Numbered from the stretch's first letter, positions 52,822 to 62,264 are shown. The stretch: DNA of 64,000 bases from Niallia circulans (GCF_007273535.1 NZ_RIBP01000001.1:558001-622000), one strand, 5' to 3'. Notes: generated by a model from the sequence alone, not told the origin. Numbers and translations: made by a program.

Positions 52822-55023
52822 ATGGGGATTTTTTTTGATGCGACGAGGAAAATTTTTCATCTAAAAGCAAAAGATACAAGTTATGTTATGGAATTGGTCA
52901 GAGACGGTTATTTAGTTCATCTTTATTGGGGCAGAAAGGTTCAGGAATACCATCATCCTAACTATTTGCAGCAAATGGACAGAGGATTTTCGGGAAATCC
53001 TTATCAGCATAAGGAGGACAGAACTTTTTCACTTGATACATTGCCGCAAGAATATCCGCAATATGGAAACTCTGATTTCAGAAAGCCAGCCTACCAAATT
53101 CAGCTGGAGAATGGATCGACTGTGACCGATTTACGATACGATTCACATACGATTTCTAAAGGCAAAAAGCTGTTAGATGGGCTGCCAGCTACATATGTTG
53201 AAAAGGAAGAAGAAGCGGAAACATTGGAAATCACAATGATTGATAAGCTAATCGGGTTAAAGGTCATTTTAAGCTACACGGTGTTCAACCATTTTAATGT
53301 GATTACCAGATCAGTGAAAATTGTTAATGACGGCAATTCCTCACTCAAGCTTCTAAATGTACAGAGTCTTAGTGTAGACTTTCGGGAAGCTGACTTTGAT
53401 TTTCTGCATCTTCATGGAGCACATGTAAGAGAGCGTCATATAGAAAGACAGCCGTTGCGACATGGTATCCAATCAATTGAAAGCGCACGCGGGTCGAGCA
53501 GTCACCAGCATAACCCGTTCATTGCCTTGCTTCGGAAGGACGTAACAGAACATTCTGGTGAGGTATATGCGTTTAACTTTGTCTACAGTGGCAATTTTTT
53601 GGCACAAGCAGAGGTGGATCAATTCAGCAACACAAGGGTAACAATGGGAATTAACCCATTTGATTTCAGCTGGAAGCTTGATCCAGGAGAGGTTTTTCAG
53701 GCACCTGAGGCTGTTATGGTGTATTCAGCAGCAGGGCTTGGCAGTATGTCGAGGACCTTTCATGAACTATATCGAACTCGTTTAGTGAGAGGAGAGTACA
53801 GGGACAAGGAACGGCCAATATTAGTTAACAACTGGGAAGCAACCTATTTTAATTTTACAGCAGACAAGATCCTCGAAATAGCTGATGCCGGAAAAGAGCT
53901 GGGGATTGAATTATTTGTTCTGGATGATGGCTGGTTTGGAAAGCGAGATAATGATAAGTCGTCTTTAGGGGATTGGTTTGTCGATCTTCGCAAGCTTCCA
54001 GACGGACTTGATAATCTGGCCCTTCAAGTACAAGAGAAAGGTATGCAATTCGGTGTATGGTTTGAGCCGGAAATGGTGTCTGTTGACAGTGATTTATTCC
54101 GTGAACATCCTGATTGGTGCCTTCATGTAGCAGGTCGAGAATCCTCAGAAAGCCGCAATCAATTGGTGTTGGACCTTTCGAGGGAGGATGTTCGCAAGGA
54201 GATTACAAAACGAGTTAGTGACATTTTAACAAATATCCCAATTTCCTATGTAAAGTGGGATATGAATCGCAATATGACAGAAATTGGATCAGCTCATCTT
54301 CCTCCTGACAGACAGAGAGAAACTGCACATAGATATATGCTTGGTTTATATGAAATGCTAGAGAAAATTACTGAAGATTTTCCACATGTCCTTTTTGAAA
54401 GCTGCTCAGGCGGTGGTGGAAGGTTTGATGCGGGCATGCTCTATTATATGCCGCAAACGTGGACCAGCGATAATACTGATGCAGTCTCAAGACTGAAAAT
54501 CCAATATGGAACGAGCTTGGTTTATCCGGTATCTTCTATTGGAGCACATGTCTCTGCCGTTCCAAATCACCAGGTACAGCGAATAGCTTCTATTGAAATG
54601 CGCGGACATGTTGCGATGTCTGGCAACTTCGGTTATGAACTTGATTTGACGAAGCTTGCAGCAGACGAGAAAACAGCAGTGAAGAACCAAGTGGCTACCT
54701 ATAAGGAAATCCGCAAGCTTATTCAGTTTGGTGATTTTTACCGCTTGAAAAGTCCGTTTGAAGGGAATGAAACAGCATGGCTGTTTACCGATAAAGATAA
54801 AACAGAAATTATTGTTTATTATTTTAGGGTGCTCGCAGAACCAGCAGCCCCAGCTTCTGTTCTGAAATTAACTGGGGTTGATGTTCAGAAGGTTTATCAG
54901 GTAAACGGTACAGACATTATCTATGGTGGAGACGAACTCACCTATGCTGGAATGAGCATACCAATAGAATTGCAAGGAGACTTTCAAAGCTATTGCTGGC
55001 ATTTAAAAGCAATTAAAGAATAA
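52822..55023 (+). CDS. GH36 alpha-galactosidase
   Basis: A 733-residue cytosolic hydrolase. The N-terminal beta-supersandwich (about 1-330) is followed by a TIM barrel with NNWEATYFNFTADKI, LFVLDDGWFGKRDND, YVKWDMNRNMTE (nucleophile Asp) and WTSDNTDAVSRLKIQYGTS (acid/base Asp), all classical GH36 motifs. It removes terminal alpha-1,6-galactose from melibiose or raffinose-type sugars. I chose ATG 52822 (MGIFFDATRKIFHL...) because family members start there and AGAGGGAG lies upstream; a GTG at 52792 is possible. Partner genes: LacI regulator upstream, GPH symporter 3.4 kb away. Confidence 0.93.
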   Translation: MGIFFDATRKIFHLKAKDTSYVMELVRDGYLVHLYWGRKVQEYHHPNYLQQMDRGFSGNPYQHKEDRTFSLDTLPQEYPQYGNSDFRKPAYQIQLENGSTVTDLRYDSHTISKGKKLLDGLPATYVEKEEEAETLEITMIDKLIGLKVILSYTVFNHFNVITRSVKIVNDGNSSLKLLNVQSLSVDFREADFDFLHLHGAHVRERHIERQPLRHGIQSIESARGSSSHQHNPFIALLRKDVTEHSGEVYAFNFVYSGNFLAQAEVDQFSNTRVTMGINPFDFSWKLDPGEVFQAPEAVMVYSAAGLGSMSRTFHELYRTRLVRGEYRDKERPILVNNWEATYFNFTADKILEIADAGKELGIELFVLDDGWFGKRDNDKSSLGDWFVDLRKLPDGLDNLALQVQEKGMQFGVWFEPEMVSVDSDLFREHPDWCLHVAGRESSESRNQLVLDLSREDVRKEITKRVSDILTNIPISYVKWDMNRNMTEIGSAHLPPDRQRETAHRYMLGLYEMLEKITEDFPHVLFESCSGGGGRFDAGMLYYMPQTWTSDNTDAVSRLKIQYGTSLVYPVSSIGAHVSAVPNHQVQRIASIEMRGHVAMSGNFGYELDLTKLAADEKTAVKNQVATYKEIRKLIQFGDFYRLKSPFEGNETAWLFTDKDKTEIIVYYFRVLAEPAAPASVLKLTGVDVQKVYQVNGTDIIYGGDELTYAGMSIPIELQGDFQSYCWHLKAIKE

Positions 55024-55089
55024 GGTCTTAAAGGCGCTCGTCGTGCACCACACTTTAGCAAACGTTAATCATTGTTATATCAACGTTTC

Positions 55090-55130
55090 AAAGCACTTCT
55101 CTTTTTCGAGGGAAGTGCTTTTTAATTTTT
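55090..55130 (+). terminator. Terminator of the alpha-galactosidase gene
   Basis: AAAGCACTTC / GAAGTGCTTT stem followed by a T-rich tail that overlaps the left 16-bp direct repeat. Confidence 0.85.
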
Positions 55131-55140
55131 GGTTACGAGT
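55125..55140 (+). repeat. Left copy of a 16-bp direct repeat (possible att site)
   Basis: ATTTTTGGTTACGAGT, repeated exactly at 59329-59344. It sits at the end of the alpha-galactosidase terminator, a common integration position. Confidence 0.45.
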
Positions 55141-55186
55141 TTAGTTACGACTTTTTTTGAGAGCCGTTAACAAATTATTCTTGCCT

Positions 55187-55291
55187 GCGATAGTTCTCTA
55201 ATGCATGAATAGTATCAACTCTTGTTTTTTCGTTAGTATGACCATACACATCACGAACGGAAGAAATTTTTACCAAAAAAATTTGGATGAA
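55187..55291 (-). pseudogene. C-terminal remnant, possibly of a tyrosine recombinase
   Basis: On the minus strand, about 32 codons end at 55187 with ISSVRDVYGHTNEKTRVDTI and then HALENYRRQE. The YGHTNEKT part resembles the box around the second active-site His of phage integrases, but the catalytic tyrosine is not evident. The remaining upstream sequence is full of stops. It is weak evidence alone but lies just inside the direct repeat. Confidence 0.25.
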
Positions 55292-55723
55292 GCCTGATAT
55301 GACAAAAGCTTAATCCAATAATTTTCTATGAAAGGGTATTCAGCCCATATGGTATTTGGAGTTTTACGGATTGAATGATTGTGATAATATCTTTGATAAC
55401 AATATAAGTCGTAATGATAAATTTAAAAAGGCTTAAATCAATTCAAATACTATTATATCAACAACATTAGATCGAATATCTATAGGTATTTCTTGAGTAG
55501 AAATAGTGGGTGGGGAGCTAAAGAGCCTTTAACTATGGATTTTTGACTTAAGGATAGTTTATAAAAAGCTTTTGTGTATTCATAGCTTGGCCTTTGGAAT
55601 TATACCCTAATTCTTAGAAGTTCTTCTATCTAGTTTTCTTTCATAAACGAATTTATATTTAAAATCAATTAACATGCTAAAGATTATAATTATATATCAT
55701 AACAATGGCTAGGAGGTAGATTT

Positions 55724-55813
55724 ATGCTTATTTCAGATTGGATTCCAGCTATTACTCAAACTAAGATTAATAGCCATATGATCTTAGTTTGTTTTATTTC
55801 TCATAGAAAATAA
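55724..55813 (+). CDS. Possible 29-residue peptide
   Basis: AGGAGGT lies 7 bases before an ATG that opens MLISDWIPAITQTKINSHMI and nine more codons. A hairpin AAACTAAGAT / ATCTTAGTTT plus TTTTATTT covers its 3' half and is a plausible terminator. A TATAAT-type element lies at about 55685. Short and without homology I can recall; it may be a peptide gene or a leader. The rest of 55141-55911 shows no gene apart from the remnant above. Confidence 0.35.
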   Translation: MLISDWIPAITQTKINSHMILVCFISHRK

Positions 55814-55911
55814 CGTTTACTTGAAAGTTATTGTATTTGGGTATTGGAGGAAATAGTGAGAAGGTTATTCATTTATAATAATGCATGACTTCATGAGATG
55901 TATGAAAAAGT

Positions 55912-56787
55912 TTATAATACAATTCCGTGTTTGGAAACGAATTGCTGTATACGTTGAAATTCTTCATCCCATTCAAGTAATTTAAAGGTATTGATAAGTG
56001 AGAGTAGATAATCATTATCAAACTTTCCATTCTCTAATTTAAAATAGGTAAGTTGACGAATGATTTTTGCCTGGAAGGTTGCTACTATATCGTGAGATGT
56101 ATAAGCTAATTCTCCACCAAGCTGGGAATATTTTAGTGCTAGAGAGTAATATTCACTATAATCTAGTGAATAAATGGCTAAATTAATTAATAAGGAACAA
56201 GCAATTTCTTCATTTCGATATAATGAATAATTCTCTTCAATAGAGCGTAATGCCTTGTCTCCAAAAAAAATGGCATCTTCTATCTTAAACATAAATAAAC
56301 AGTTGCAAATAAGAGTTAGTTCATAATAATTCCATTTTTCAATGCTAGATAGATACTCCTTAATTGGTTGAAGATGTTCTCGAGCACTGCTGTAATCATT
56401 ATTACTGCTAATCAATGTTAACATGGCAAGTGACTTTGATTCTACATGTTTGAAATAGATATCGTTATACTTACTATAATAAGTTGAGGCATCTTTGGAT
56501 AATTTTTGTAAACTTTGTGTATTTCGAAGTTTAACTGATTCAGCAAGTTTTTTCTCCAGCATTATTTTTATTTCTAAAAATTCGTCATTCATAAGTAAAA
56601 TAAATTCATCATACCGTACATTTAATCTGCTTAATATTTTGATGAATTTATCCGCGGAAGGTATCACTTCTCCATTTTCAATTTTAGATAGTTGTGAAAT
56701 AGAGAGGATATCGTTACAAAGTTCCTTTAATTTAAAACCTTTACTCTCTCTAAGATATTGAATCGTTTTTCCCATTTTCCCTTTCAT
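55912..56787 (-). CDS. Rgg/GadR/MutR-like peptide-sensing regulator
   Basis: A 291-residue protein. The XRE-type helix-turn-helix is at the N-terminus: MGKTIQYLRESKGFKLKELC, LSISQLSKIENGEVIPSADKF. The remaining 220 residues are helical repeats of the TPR type (YYELTLICNCLFMFKIEDAIFFG, CSLLINLAIYSLDYSEYYSLALKYSQ). This is the Rgg/RopB architecture, in which the repeats bind short secreted pheromones. ATG at 56787 with AGGGTGTG upstream; GTG at 56796 is possible. A divergent short ORF at 56949 lies in the position of SHP pheromone genes. Confidence 0.85.
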   Translation of the reverse strand: MKGKMGKTIQYLRESKGFKLKELCNDILSISQLSKIENGEVIPSADKFIKILSRLNVRYDEFILLMNDEFLEIKIMLEKKLAESVKLRNTQSLQKLSKDASTYYSKYNDIYFKHVESKSLAMLTLISSNNDYSSAREHLQPIKEYLSSIEKWNYYELTLICNCLFMFKIEDAIFFGDKALRSIEENYSLYRNEEIACSLLINLAIYSLDYSEYYSLALKYSQLGGELAYTSHDIVATFQAKIIRQLTYFKLENGKFDNDYLLSLINTFKLLEWDEEFQRIQQFVSKHGIVL

Positions 56788-56948
56788 AAAAATCACACCC
56801 TATCATGAGATTTTCTTAAAGGAAAATAAAAAACTAATAGTTTTCCTTTATGAAGTATTTTATCACGAAAATATAAAACTAAGTTAACATAAATATAGAA
56901 GTAGAATAAATATTTATCATAAGGTGATAGGAAAGGAATGGGGACAAA

Positions 56949-57017
56949 ATGAACTTATGTGGATGTGGGTTTGATTATTATTTTAATTATTATTTGTGCA
57001 ATGTAAGTTTTTTATAA
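56949..57017 (+). CDS. Candidate signalling peptide divergent from the Rgg-like gene
   Basis: A 22-codon ORF starting MNLCGCGFDYYFNYYLCN, with a GGGG ribosome-site-like sequence 4 bases upstream. It lies 160 bp from and opposite to the rgg-like gene, the usual place of SHP genes in streptococci. An overlapping frame (GTG at 56959) would give a very hydrophobic 15-residue peptide. Which frame, if either, is translated cannot be decided from sequence. Confidence 0.35.
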   Translation: MNLCGCGFDYYFNYYLCNVSFL

Positions 57018-57030
57018 AAAAGTATAAAGG

Positions 57031-57408
57031 GTGAGTTACGATGAACTTGCCCTTCGACTTAATAAGAAGATGAGTGAATTAGAAAATACCTTGTTTAACT
57101 ATCAATCTTTCACTAATGAATGGAATCTAAAATTAAATTCAAACATATCATGTTCTATCAAGAACATGGATATATCGAATATGGTTTTTCCACTCATAAA
57201 TTTGAAAGCGTTTGCCATTTCAGAAGAAGGCATAAATTTTCACCTGTCACACTTCTTGATACATTGGTGTTTTATGCAATCTTTTATACAGAAAAAAATG
57301 GGGAATAAAAAATGTCCTGTGATAATCCTTAGTATTTCTGCAATGTATAAAATGTGCATAGACAATGCCTCTGTGAAAATACAAAAGCTTATTTCAGCAG
57401 TTTTTTAG
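57031..57408 (+). CDS. Hypothetical ORF, perhaps degenerate
   Basis: A 125-codon frame from GTG 57031: SYDELALRLNKKMSELENTL looks like a genuine helical protein start, but later parts (IHWCFMQSFIQKKMGNKK) look less natural, and a different frame at 57120-57308 is also open. There is no good ribosome site. Either a fast-evolving small protein or a frameshifted relic. No family recognised. Confidence 0.3.
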   Translation: MSYDELALRLNKKMSELENTLFNYQSFTNEWNLKLNSNISCSIKNMDISNMVFPLINLKAFAISEEGINFHLSHFLIHWCFMQSFIQKKMGNKKCPVIILSISAMYKMCIDNASVKIQKLISAVF

Positions 57409-57629
57409 GAAGAAAAACAACTACCGATAATAAGCGCTTATGTTAACTAGTGTGTATATGATATTCATATTTTTATAGCAATTTCTTTTTGGGAATGATT
57501 TCAAAGTACGGTTTCTATATTTTCCAATTATATTAATGTATTAAATGTGATAAGTAAGTTTTTCGCAAAGGTAAGTTGGTATTAATAAAGCGATTGATGG
57601 ATTTTTTAAATAGAGAATTTTAATTTAAT

Positions 57630-58304
57630 TTGGAGGTTTCGAATGAAAAAATATTTTATTTTTCAGTAATGATTTTTACGTCTTTTTTTCTTTTGTTTTC
57701 TATGTTTTTGGATGTTGCTCATGCGGCACCAGTGTATCCAAATAAGGCCAGGTTAGTTTCTGGAGTTGGTAATTATGGGAAAAGCACACAATATTATTGG
57801 ATAAGTTCATCGGGAGCTACAACAACTTGGATAAACAATGCAAATACTGCAGTAAGTAAGTGGACAAATAGTAATGGAACTGGAGCTTATACACCAATTT
57901 CTTTTATAAAAACTAGCAATCAAAAATCTTCTGTTTCAGATGCTTATTATAAAAATTACGGTAATAATGGTTGGTTTGGATTAGCAGAGTATTTTAATGG
58001 AAATACAATGATTGCAGCATCTGGTAAGGTACCAACTAAAAACTATTTTTGGACTAAAGTAAAAATGAATACATATAAGTTTTTTTCAAATAAATCATTG
58101 TATCATAATGGGGTAATTAATGGAAAAGTAATTGGGGAGGTGTCTGAACAAATATTTTCACATGAATTTGGTCATGTTTTAGGGTTGGCGCACTTCTCAG
58201 ATACAAATGCGAATGCTGGGAAAGTGTTGATGAGAAACTCTTTTCCTAGAGCAACTGGACCTACTAAAGATGAATTATATACTATAACAAGTTTATACAA
58301 ATAA
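57630..58304 (+). CDS. Secreted matrixin-like zinc metalloprotease with disrupted start
   Basis: About 224 residues with the metzincin zinc site SHEFGHVLGLAHFSD (His178, Glu179, His182, His188) and a following VLMRNS Met-turn, as in M10/M12 enzymes. A signal peptide (MIFTSFFLLFSMFLDVAHAAP) precedes it. The start is odd. The best ribosome site (GGAGG at 57632-57636) points to ATG 57643, whose frame closes after eight codons (MKKYFIFQ). One extra T in the T5 run at 57659-57663 would join it to the protease frame as MKKYFIFSVMIF. As it stands, translation must begin at TTG 57630 or ATG 57669. Confidence 0.75.
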   Translation: MEVSNEKIFYFSVMIFTSFFLLFSMFLDVAHAAPVYPNKARLVSGVGNYGKSTQYYWISSSGATTTWINNANTAVSKWTNSNGTGAYTPISFIKTSNQKSSVSDAYYKNYGNNGWFGLAEYFNGNTMIAASGKVPTKNYFWTKVKMNTYKFFSNKSLYHNGVINGKVIGEVSEQIFSHEFGHVLGLAHFSDTNANAGKVLMRNSFPRATGPTKDELYTITSLYK

Positions 58305-58317
58305 AGGGGCTATAAAT

Positions 58318-59061
58318 ATGCGGAAAATATTTTTCATTTCATTCGTTTTTCTTTTTAGTATTGCGGGGTGTTCTAGCAATACTTCGACAGAGACAGGAGA
58401 AATTATAGATGTGAAAACAGTACAAGTTGACAAAACAGATATGAGTTTTAAAAAAAGAGAACCTAGAGAAACTAGAATAGACATAACAAATAAAGAAGGT
58501 TACGAAGTAGGGTCTGCTTCACTTTCGATGGTTGATAGTTTTGAATCTGTTGAGCAATTAGCTGGAAGGTCTGAAATAGTTATTGAAGGGGAAGTTATTT
58601 TCAATGAATATATTGATTATGATGATATTCCTTTTACGATTTCAACAGTAAAAATCCTTGATATCATTAGTGAAGATAAAGATGAATTTACAATAGGAGA
58701 TACAATAAAAGTAGTGCAGACAGGAGGACTATATGTACAAAAGGATGTCGGTGGAGATGAAAAAATATTCACGACAGAAGAACAAAAGGAAGAGTTTAAA
58801 AAAATTGAAGGAAAAACTATTGAAATAACAGCGAATGATGCTCCAGTAATAAAAAAATCAAATGAGGTTGTTTTATTTTTGACAGACTATGATGGTCCAC
58901 TTGGAACTGATTTGTATGTTGCAATAGGAGACTATCAAGGTAGATTTATTGTTGAGAGTGATGATTATATCGAACCACAATCTTTGCAAGTTACATCAGA
59001 GCAGGGGAATAGTGATTTTACAATGAAAGAGATAAAGGCAGAAGTTGAAAGTGCGGAGTAA
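58318..59061 (+). CDS. Lipoprotein of unknown function
   Basis: A 247-residue exported protein. MRKIFFISFVFLFSIAGCSS is a clear lipoprotein signal with Cys18. The mature region has acidic stretches and a beta-rich core (RSEIVIEGEVIFNEYIDYDD, DEFTIGDTIKVVQTGG, KSNEVVLFLTDYDG), a pattern seen in Bacillus lipoproteins of unknown role. RBS AAAGGGG. It follows the protease by 13 bp and shares its operon. Confidence 0.75.
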   Translation: MRKIFFISFVFLFSIAGCSSNTSTETGEIIDVKTVQVDKTDMSFKKREPRETRIDITNKEGYEVGSASLSMVDSFESVEQLAGRSEIVIEGEVIFNEYIDYDDIPFTISTVKILDIISEDKDEFTIGDTIKVVQTGGLYVQKDVGGDEKIFTTEEQKEEFKKIEGKTIEITANDAPVIKKSNEVVLFLTDYDGPLGTDLYVAIGDYQGRFIVESDDYIEPQSLQVTSEQGNSDFTMKEIKAEVESAE

Positions 59062-59462
59062 TGCTAGTACCATTCAAAAGGTTGTTATTAGTGATATTAT
59101 GATAGTCGTATTGAGCACATTACCTACATCTTAAATAAAAAAAGAGTCCTACTATGTAATATTAAAAGACAAGTGATTGTAAATATGGCATTTGTCCAGT
59201 TCTTGAAGTGGTAGCGGAATGAAAAAGACTTGACACATTCGCTAAACCAGAATCCTTTTAGCAATCCAAAACCTTTGTTTATGGTTGTGTTCGTATTATC
59301 TGACGTGCGAATTTTTTATTTGGTTACGATTTTTGGTTACGAGTGCTTGAAATTTTATCAGATTTATTCAATTTACTTATTACTCTTTATCTATCAAAAC
59401 GCAGTATCTCTAGCTTTTTGATAGATATTGATAGTTACTTGCAAGAAATAGTTTTTTAAAAG
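59062..59462. other. Gene-poor stretch with the right direct repeat
   Basis: No credible ORF: a 63-codon frame at 59230 has no ribosome site. It includes ATTTTTGGTTACGAGT at 59329-59344, the second copy of the 16-bp direct repeat, preceded by a partial copy TTTGGTTACGA at about 59320. Confidence 0.5.
59329..59344 (+). repeat. Right copy of a 16-bp direct repeat (possible att site)
   Basis: Exact match of 55125-55140. The two enclose 4.2 kb with the Rgg-like regulator, protease, lipoprotein and integrase-like remnant. Confidence 0.45.
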
Positions 59463-59783
59463 GAGGCTGGGACATAAGTAAGTGAATCTGTATAAAAACC
59501 GAACTACTTAATCAACTAATGATTAAATAGTACGGTTTTTTTTGTGTTTTTTAGTTTTAATACACTGATTAGAAAACTTAGTGGAATGGAGCGGAGGTCA
59601 CTCGACTCCTGCGGGAAATAGAGGAAAGGATGAGACACCGCGGAAAGCGCGAGGACGAGCGCGCAATGAACCGAACTAATTTTAACCCCATATTCTATTT
59701 AGTCACGAGTTTCATTTTTCAAATTTAGATGTAATTTTATTATTCGTGTTTAGAAAGGTTAACTTTTGTTTTGTCCCAGCCTC
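59463..59783 (+). repeat. MITE-like dispersed repeat, copy C
   Basis: A 321-bp copy with the best-kept terminal inverted repeats: GAGGCTGGGACA at the left and TGTCCCAGCCTC at the right. It includes the CCGAACTACTTAATC hairpin with T8, the ATGGAGCGGAGGTCACTCGA block and AATTTAGATGTAATTTTATT. Same orientation as copy A. Confidence 0.85.
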
Positions 59784-59912
59784 TTTTCTATTTCCATTTA
59801 TGGTTGTTTCCACCATTAGTTGTATATTCATGTAAAACATACAGTAAATTAACCGATAAAAGAATGAAGAGAATTATTAAACGATTGTATTGTAAAGAAA
59901 GAAGAGGTCAAG

Positions 59913-62084
59913 ATGGATAATCCAGTAAGTGAAGATTCGTTATTTGATACTTATAAATCACTATTTAACTATAATAGTGAAGCTTGTTTTGCTTTAAACA
60001 TGCGCGGCGAGTTCCTATTGGTAAATCCGGCTGCAGAAATCCTGACAGGTTACTCTGATAAAGAGTTTTTTCATCTGTCATATGAGGATTTAATTGAGAA
60101 ACAGGATAGGAAAGTAACAATAAAAAAACTGGAAGGCTTGCTAAATGGCGACAAGGATAGTGTTGAGGTATCTATTCGTAATAAACAAGGAGAAAAGATT
60201 GATTTATCAATAGTTGCTGTGCCGATTTTCAGAGCTAAAAGGCCAATGGGGATTGTAGGTGTTGCCAAAGATGTCACACAGCAAAATTATATGGAGTTTC
60301 TTGTAAAGGAACAAAATAAAATCCTCAAAATGATTGTGGATGGCACAAATTATACAACCATTTTAGATGAGATTGTTTCAATTGTGGAAAAAGTTGCAAA
60401 GGATAGTCGCTGTTCAGTTATGATTGCTGACAAAGAACAAGACAAATTATATACAGCTTCATCTCCAAGGTTGCCAAGTGAATTTGCTACTTTCATCGAT
60501 GGTATTCCTATCGGCCCAAACAGCGGATCATGCGGAACAGCAGCTTATTTTAAACAGCGGATTATTGTTTCAGATATTGCTGTTGATCCATTATGGGAGG
60601 ATTTCCGCGATGAAGCGTTATCGCATGGACTGCAGGCTTGTTGGTCAACACCGGTATTTGATAGCTTTAATAATGTTATTGGCTGCTTTGCGATTTATCA
60701 TTCAAAACCAAATACTCCTAACCCTAAATACATAAAGCTTATTGAAGAAGCTACATATCTGACGAGTTTAGTCATTCAAAGAAGTATGGCAGAAGAAAAG
60801 ATTCAGCATCTGGCTTATCATGATGAACTGACAGGACTGCCTAACAGGCGTTTCTTTGAAGAAAAGCTGAAGGCAGCAATTGCTGACTTCCAGCCTGCAA
60901 ATAATAATCAACATTTAGGACTGCTATTTATGGATCTGGATCGATTTAAATTTATTAATGATACACTTGGTCATCATGTGGGAGATATTCTTTTAAAGCA
61001 GTTTTCCGAGCGGTTAAATAAATGCATTCAAAAAAAAGAGACAGTTTCAAGACAAGGCGGGGACGAATTTACAGTACTACTTAGAAATGTTACGGAAGAG
61101 GAAGTTAGAAAAAAGGCAAAAAAAATTATTCAAATCCTCTCCTCTCCATTTCTTATTGATGGACATGAAATTTTTATTACACCAAGCATTGGGATTGCTA
61201 TGTATCCAAAGGATAGTGAAAATAATGTTTCATTGATTCGAAATGCAGATATCGCTATGTATGAAGCAAAAAAAGAAGGAAGAAATAATTATCAATTTTA
61301 CAATGAGAAGTTTGACTATCAATCATCTGACCTGTTTCTGTTAGAAACAGAGTTAAGAAAGGCTGATATTTCTAAGCATTTTAAACTTCATTTTCAGCCA
61401 ATAGTTGATTTAAAGACGAATGCTGCAACAAGTGCCGAGGCTTTAATTAGGTGGCAGCATCCAGAACTTGGTCTTATTTCACCTGAAAAGTTCATAAAAA
61501 TTGCTGAAGATACTGGTTTAATTATTCCGATTGGAGAATGGGTGCTAAGAAAGGTATGCCAGGAGCTGAAAGCAAGACAAGAGAAGGGCCTTTCCCCAAT
61601 GAACTTTTCTGTCAATCTGTCTTTACGGCAATTTTTTGACAGTAGCTTTGTTTCTACAGTGGCTAACATTTTAAACGAGGAAGGGATAAATCCCGCCTAT
61701 ATTACTCTGGAAATTACGGAAAGCATGACAATGGATGTTGAGAAGGCAACTCAAATTCTTTATCAATTGAAGGATCTAGGAGTAGAGATTTCCATCGATG
61801 ATTTTGGAACTGGGTACAGCTCTTTGCAGTATTTGCAAAAGTTTCCGATTGATTATTTGAAAATAGACAAATCCTTTATTCAAAACATCGGGGAAAATAT
61901 GGATGATTGCAGTATTGCCTCCACAATTATCGTAATGGCTCATAATCTAGGACTGAAGGTAATTGCTGAAGGTGTTGAAACGGAGGAGCAAGTGAATGTA
62001 TTAAAAGAAATGAATTGTGAAAAAGCACAAGGCTATTACTACAGTAAGCCATTGCCACTTAACGAGCTTCGTTTAATAGATTGA
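59913..62084 (+). CDS. PAS-GAF-GGDEF-EAL dual-domain c-di-GMP protein
   Basis: A 723-residue cytosolic protein. PAS (about 10-125, NMRGEFLLVNPAAEILTGYS), GAF (about 140-285, with GPNSGSCGTAAYFKQRIIVSDI), GGDEF (about 295-455, RQGGDEFTVLL, and LDRFKFINDTLGHHVGD) and EAL (about 470-723, SAEALIRWQHPELGLISPE, EITESMTMD, IDDFGTGYSSLQYL, KIDKSFI). The key residues of both catalytic domains are present, so it could make or break down c-di-GMP; in many such proteins one activity dominates. RBS AGAGG. It stands alone after MITE copy C. Confidence 0.93.
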   Translation: MDNPVSEDSLFDTYKSLFNYNSEACFALNMRGEFLLVNPAAEILTGYSDKEFFHLSYEDLIEKQDRKVTIKKLEGLLNGDKDSVEVSIRNKQGEKIDLSIVAVPIFRAKRPMGIVGVAKDVTQQNYMEFLVKEQNKILKMIVDGTNYTTILDEIVSIVEKVAKDSRCSVMIADKEQDKLYTASSPRLPSEFATFIDGIPIGPNSGSCGTAAYFKQRIIVSDIAVDPLWEDFRDEALSHGLQACWSTPVFDSFNNVIGCFAIYHSKPNTPNPKYIKLIEEATYLTSLVIQRSMAEEKIQHLAYHDELTGLPNRRFFEEKLKAAIADFQPANNNQHLGLLFMDLDRFKFINDTLGHHVGDILLKQFSERLNKCIQKKETVSRQGGDEFTVLLRNVTEEEVRKKAKKIIQILSSPFLIDGHEIFITPSIGIAMYPKDSENNVSLIRNADIAMYEAKKEGRNNYQFYNEKFDYQSSDLFLLETELRKADISKHFKLHFQPIVDLKTNAATSAEALIRWQHPELGLISPEKFIKIAEDTGLIIPIGEWVLRKVCQELKARQEKGLSPMNFSVNLSLRQFFDSSFVSTVANILNEEGINPAYITLEITESMTMDVEKATQILYQLKDLGVEISIDDFGTGYSSLQYLQKFPIDYLKIDKSFIQNIGENMDDCSIASTIIVMAHNLGLKVIAEGVETEEQVNVLKEMNCEKAQGYYYSKPLPLNELRLID

Positions 62085-62243
62085 CCTTGGCTGTTGGTAT
62101 AGAAAGAAAAGGATCAGCTTGGCATGTCAAGCTGATCTTTTACTATGTAAAGAATGGGGAAGAGCTAAAAAAAAATCGGTGTTTTGATAAAAGAGCTTGC
62201 AAAAACGATTTTATTCAACTAAAATAAGTATTTATAAAACACT

Positions 62244-62264
62244 AAATCGTAATCATTACGATTT
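62244..62264. promoter_or_regulatory. Zur box upstream of rpmG paralogue
   Basis: AAATCGTAAT, one base, then ATTACGATTT: a perfect palindrome matching the Bacillus Zur consensus. It lies about 50 bp before the L33 gene, so the operon should be derepressed when zinc is scarce. Confidence 0.93.

Noticed and set aside
59230..59421. A 63-codon ORF near the right direct repeat
   Set aside because: No ribosome site, biased hydrophobic composition and overlap with the att-like repeat; more likely non-coding.
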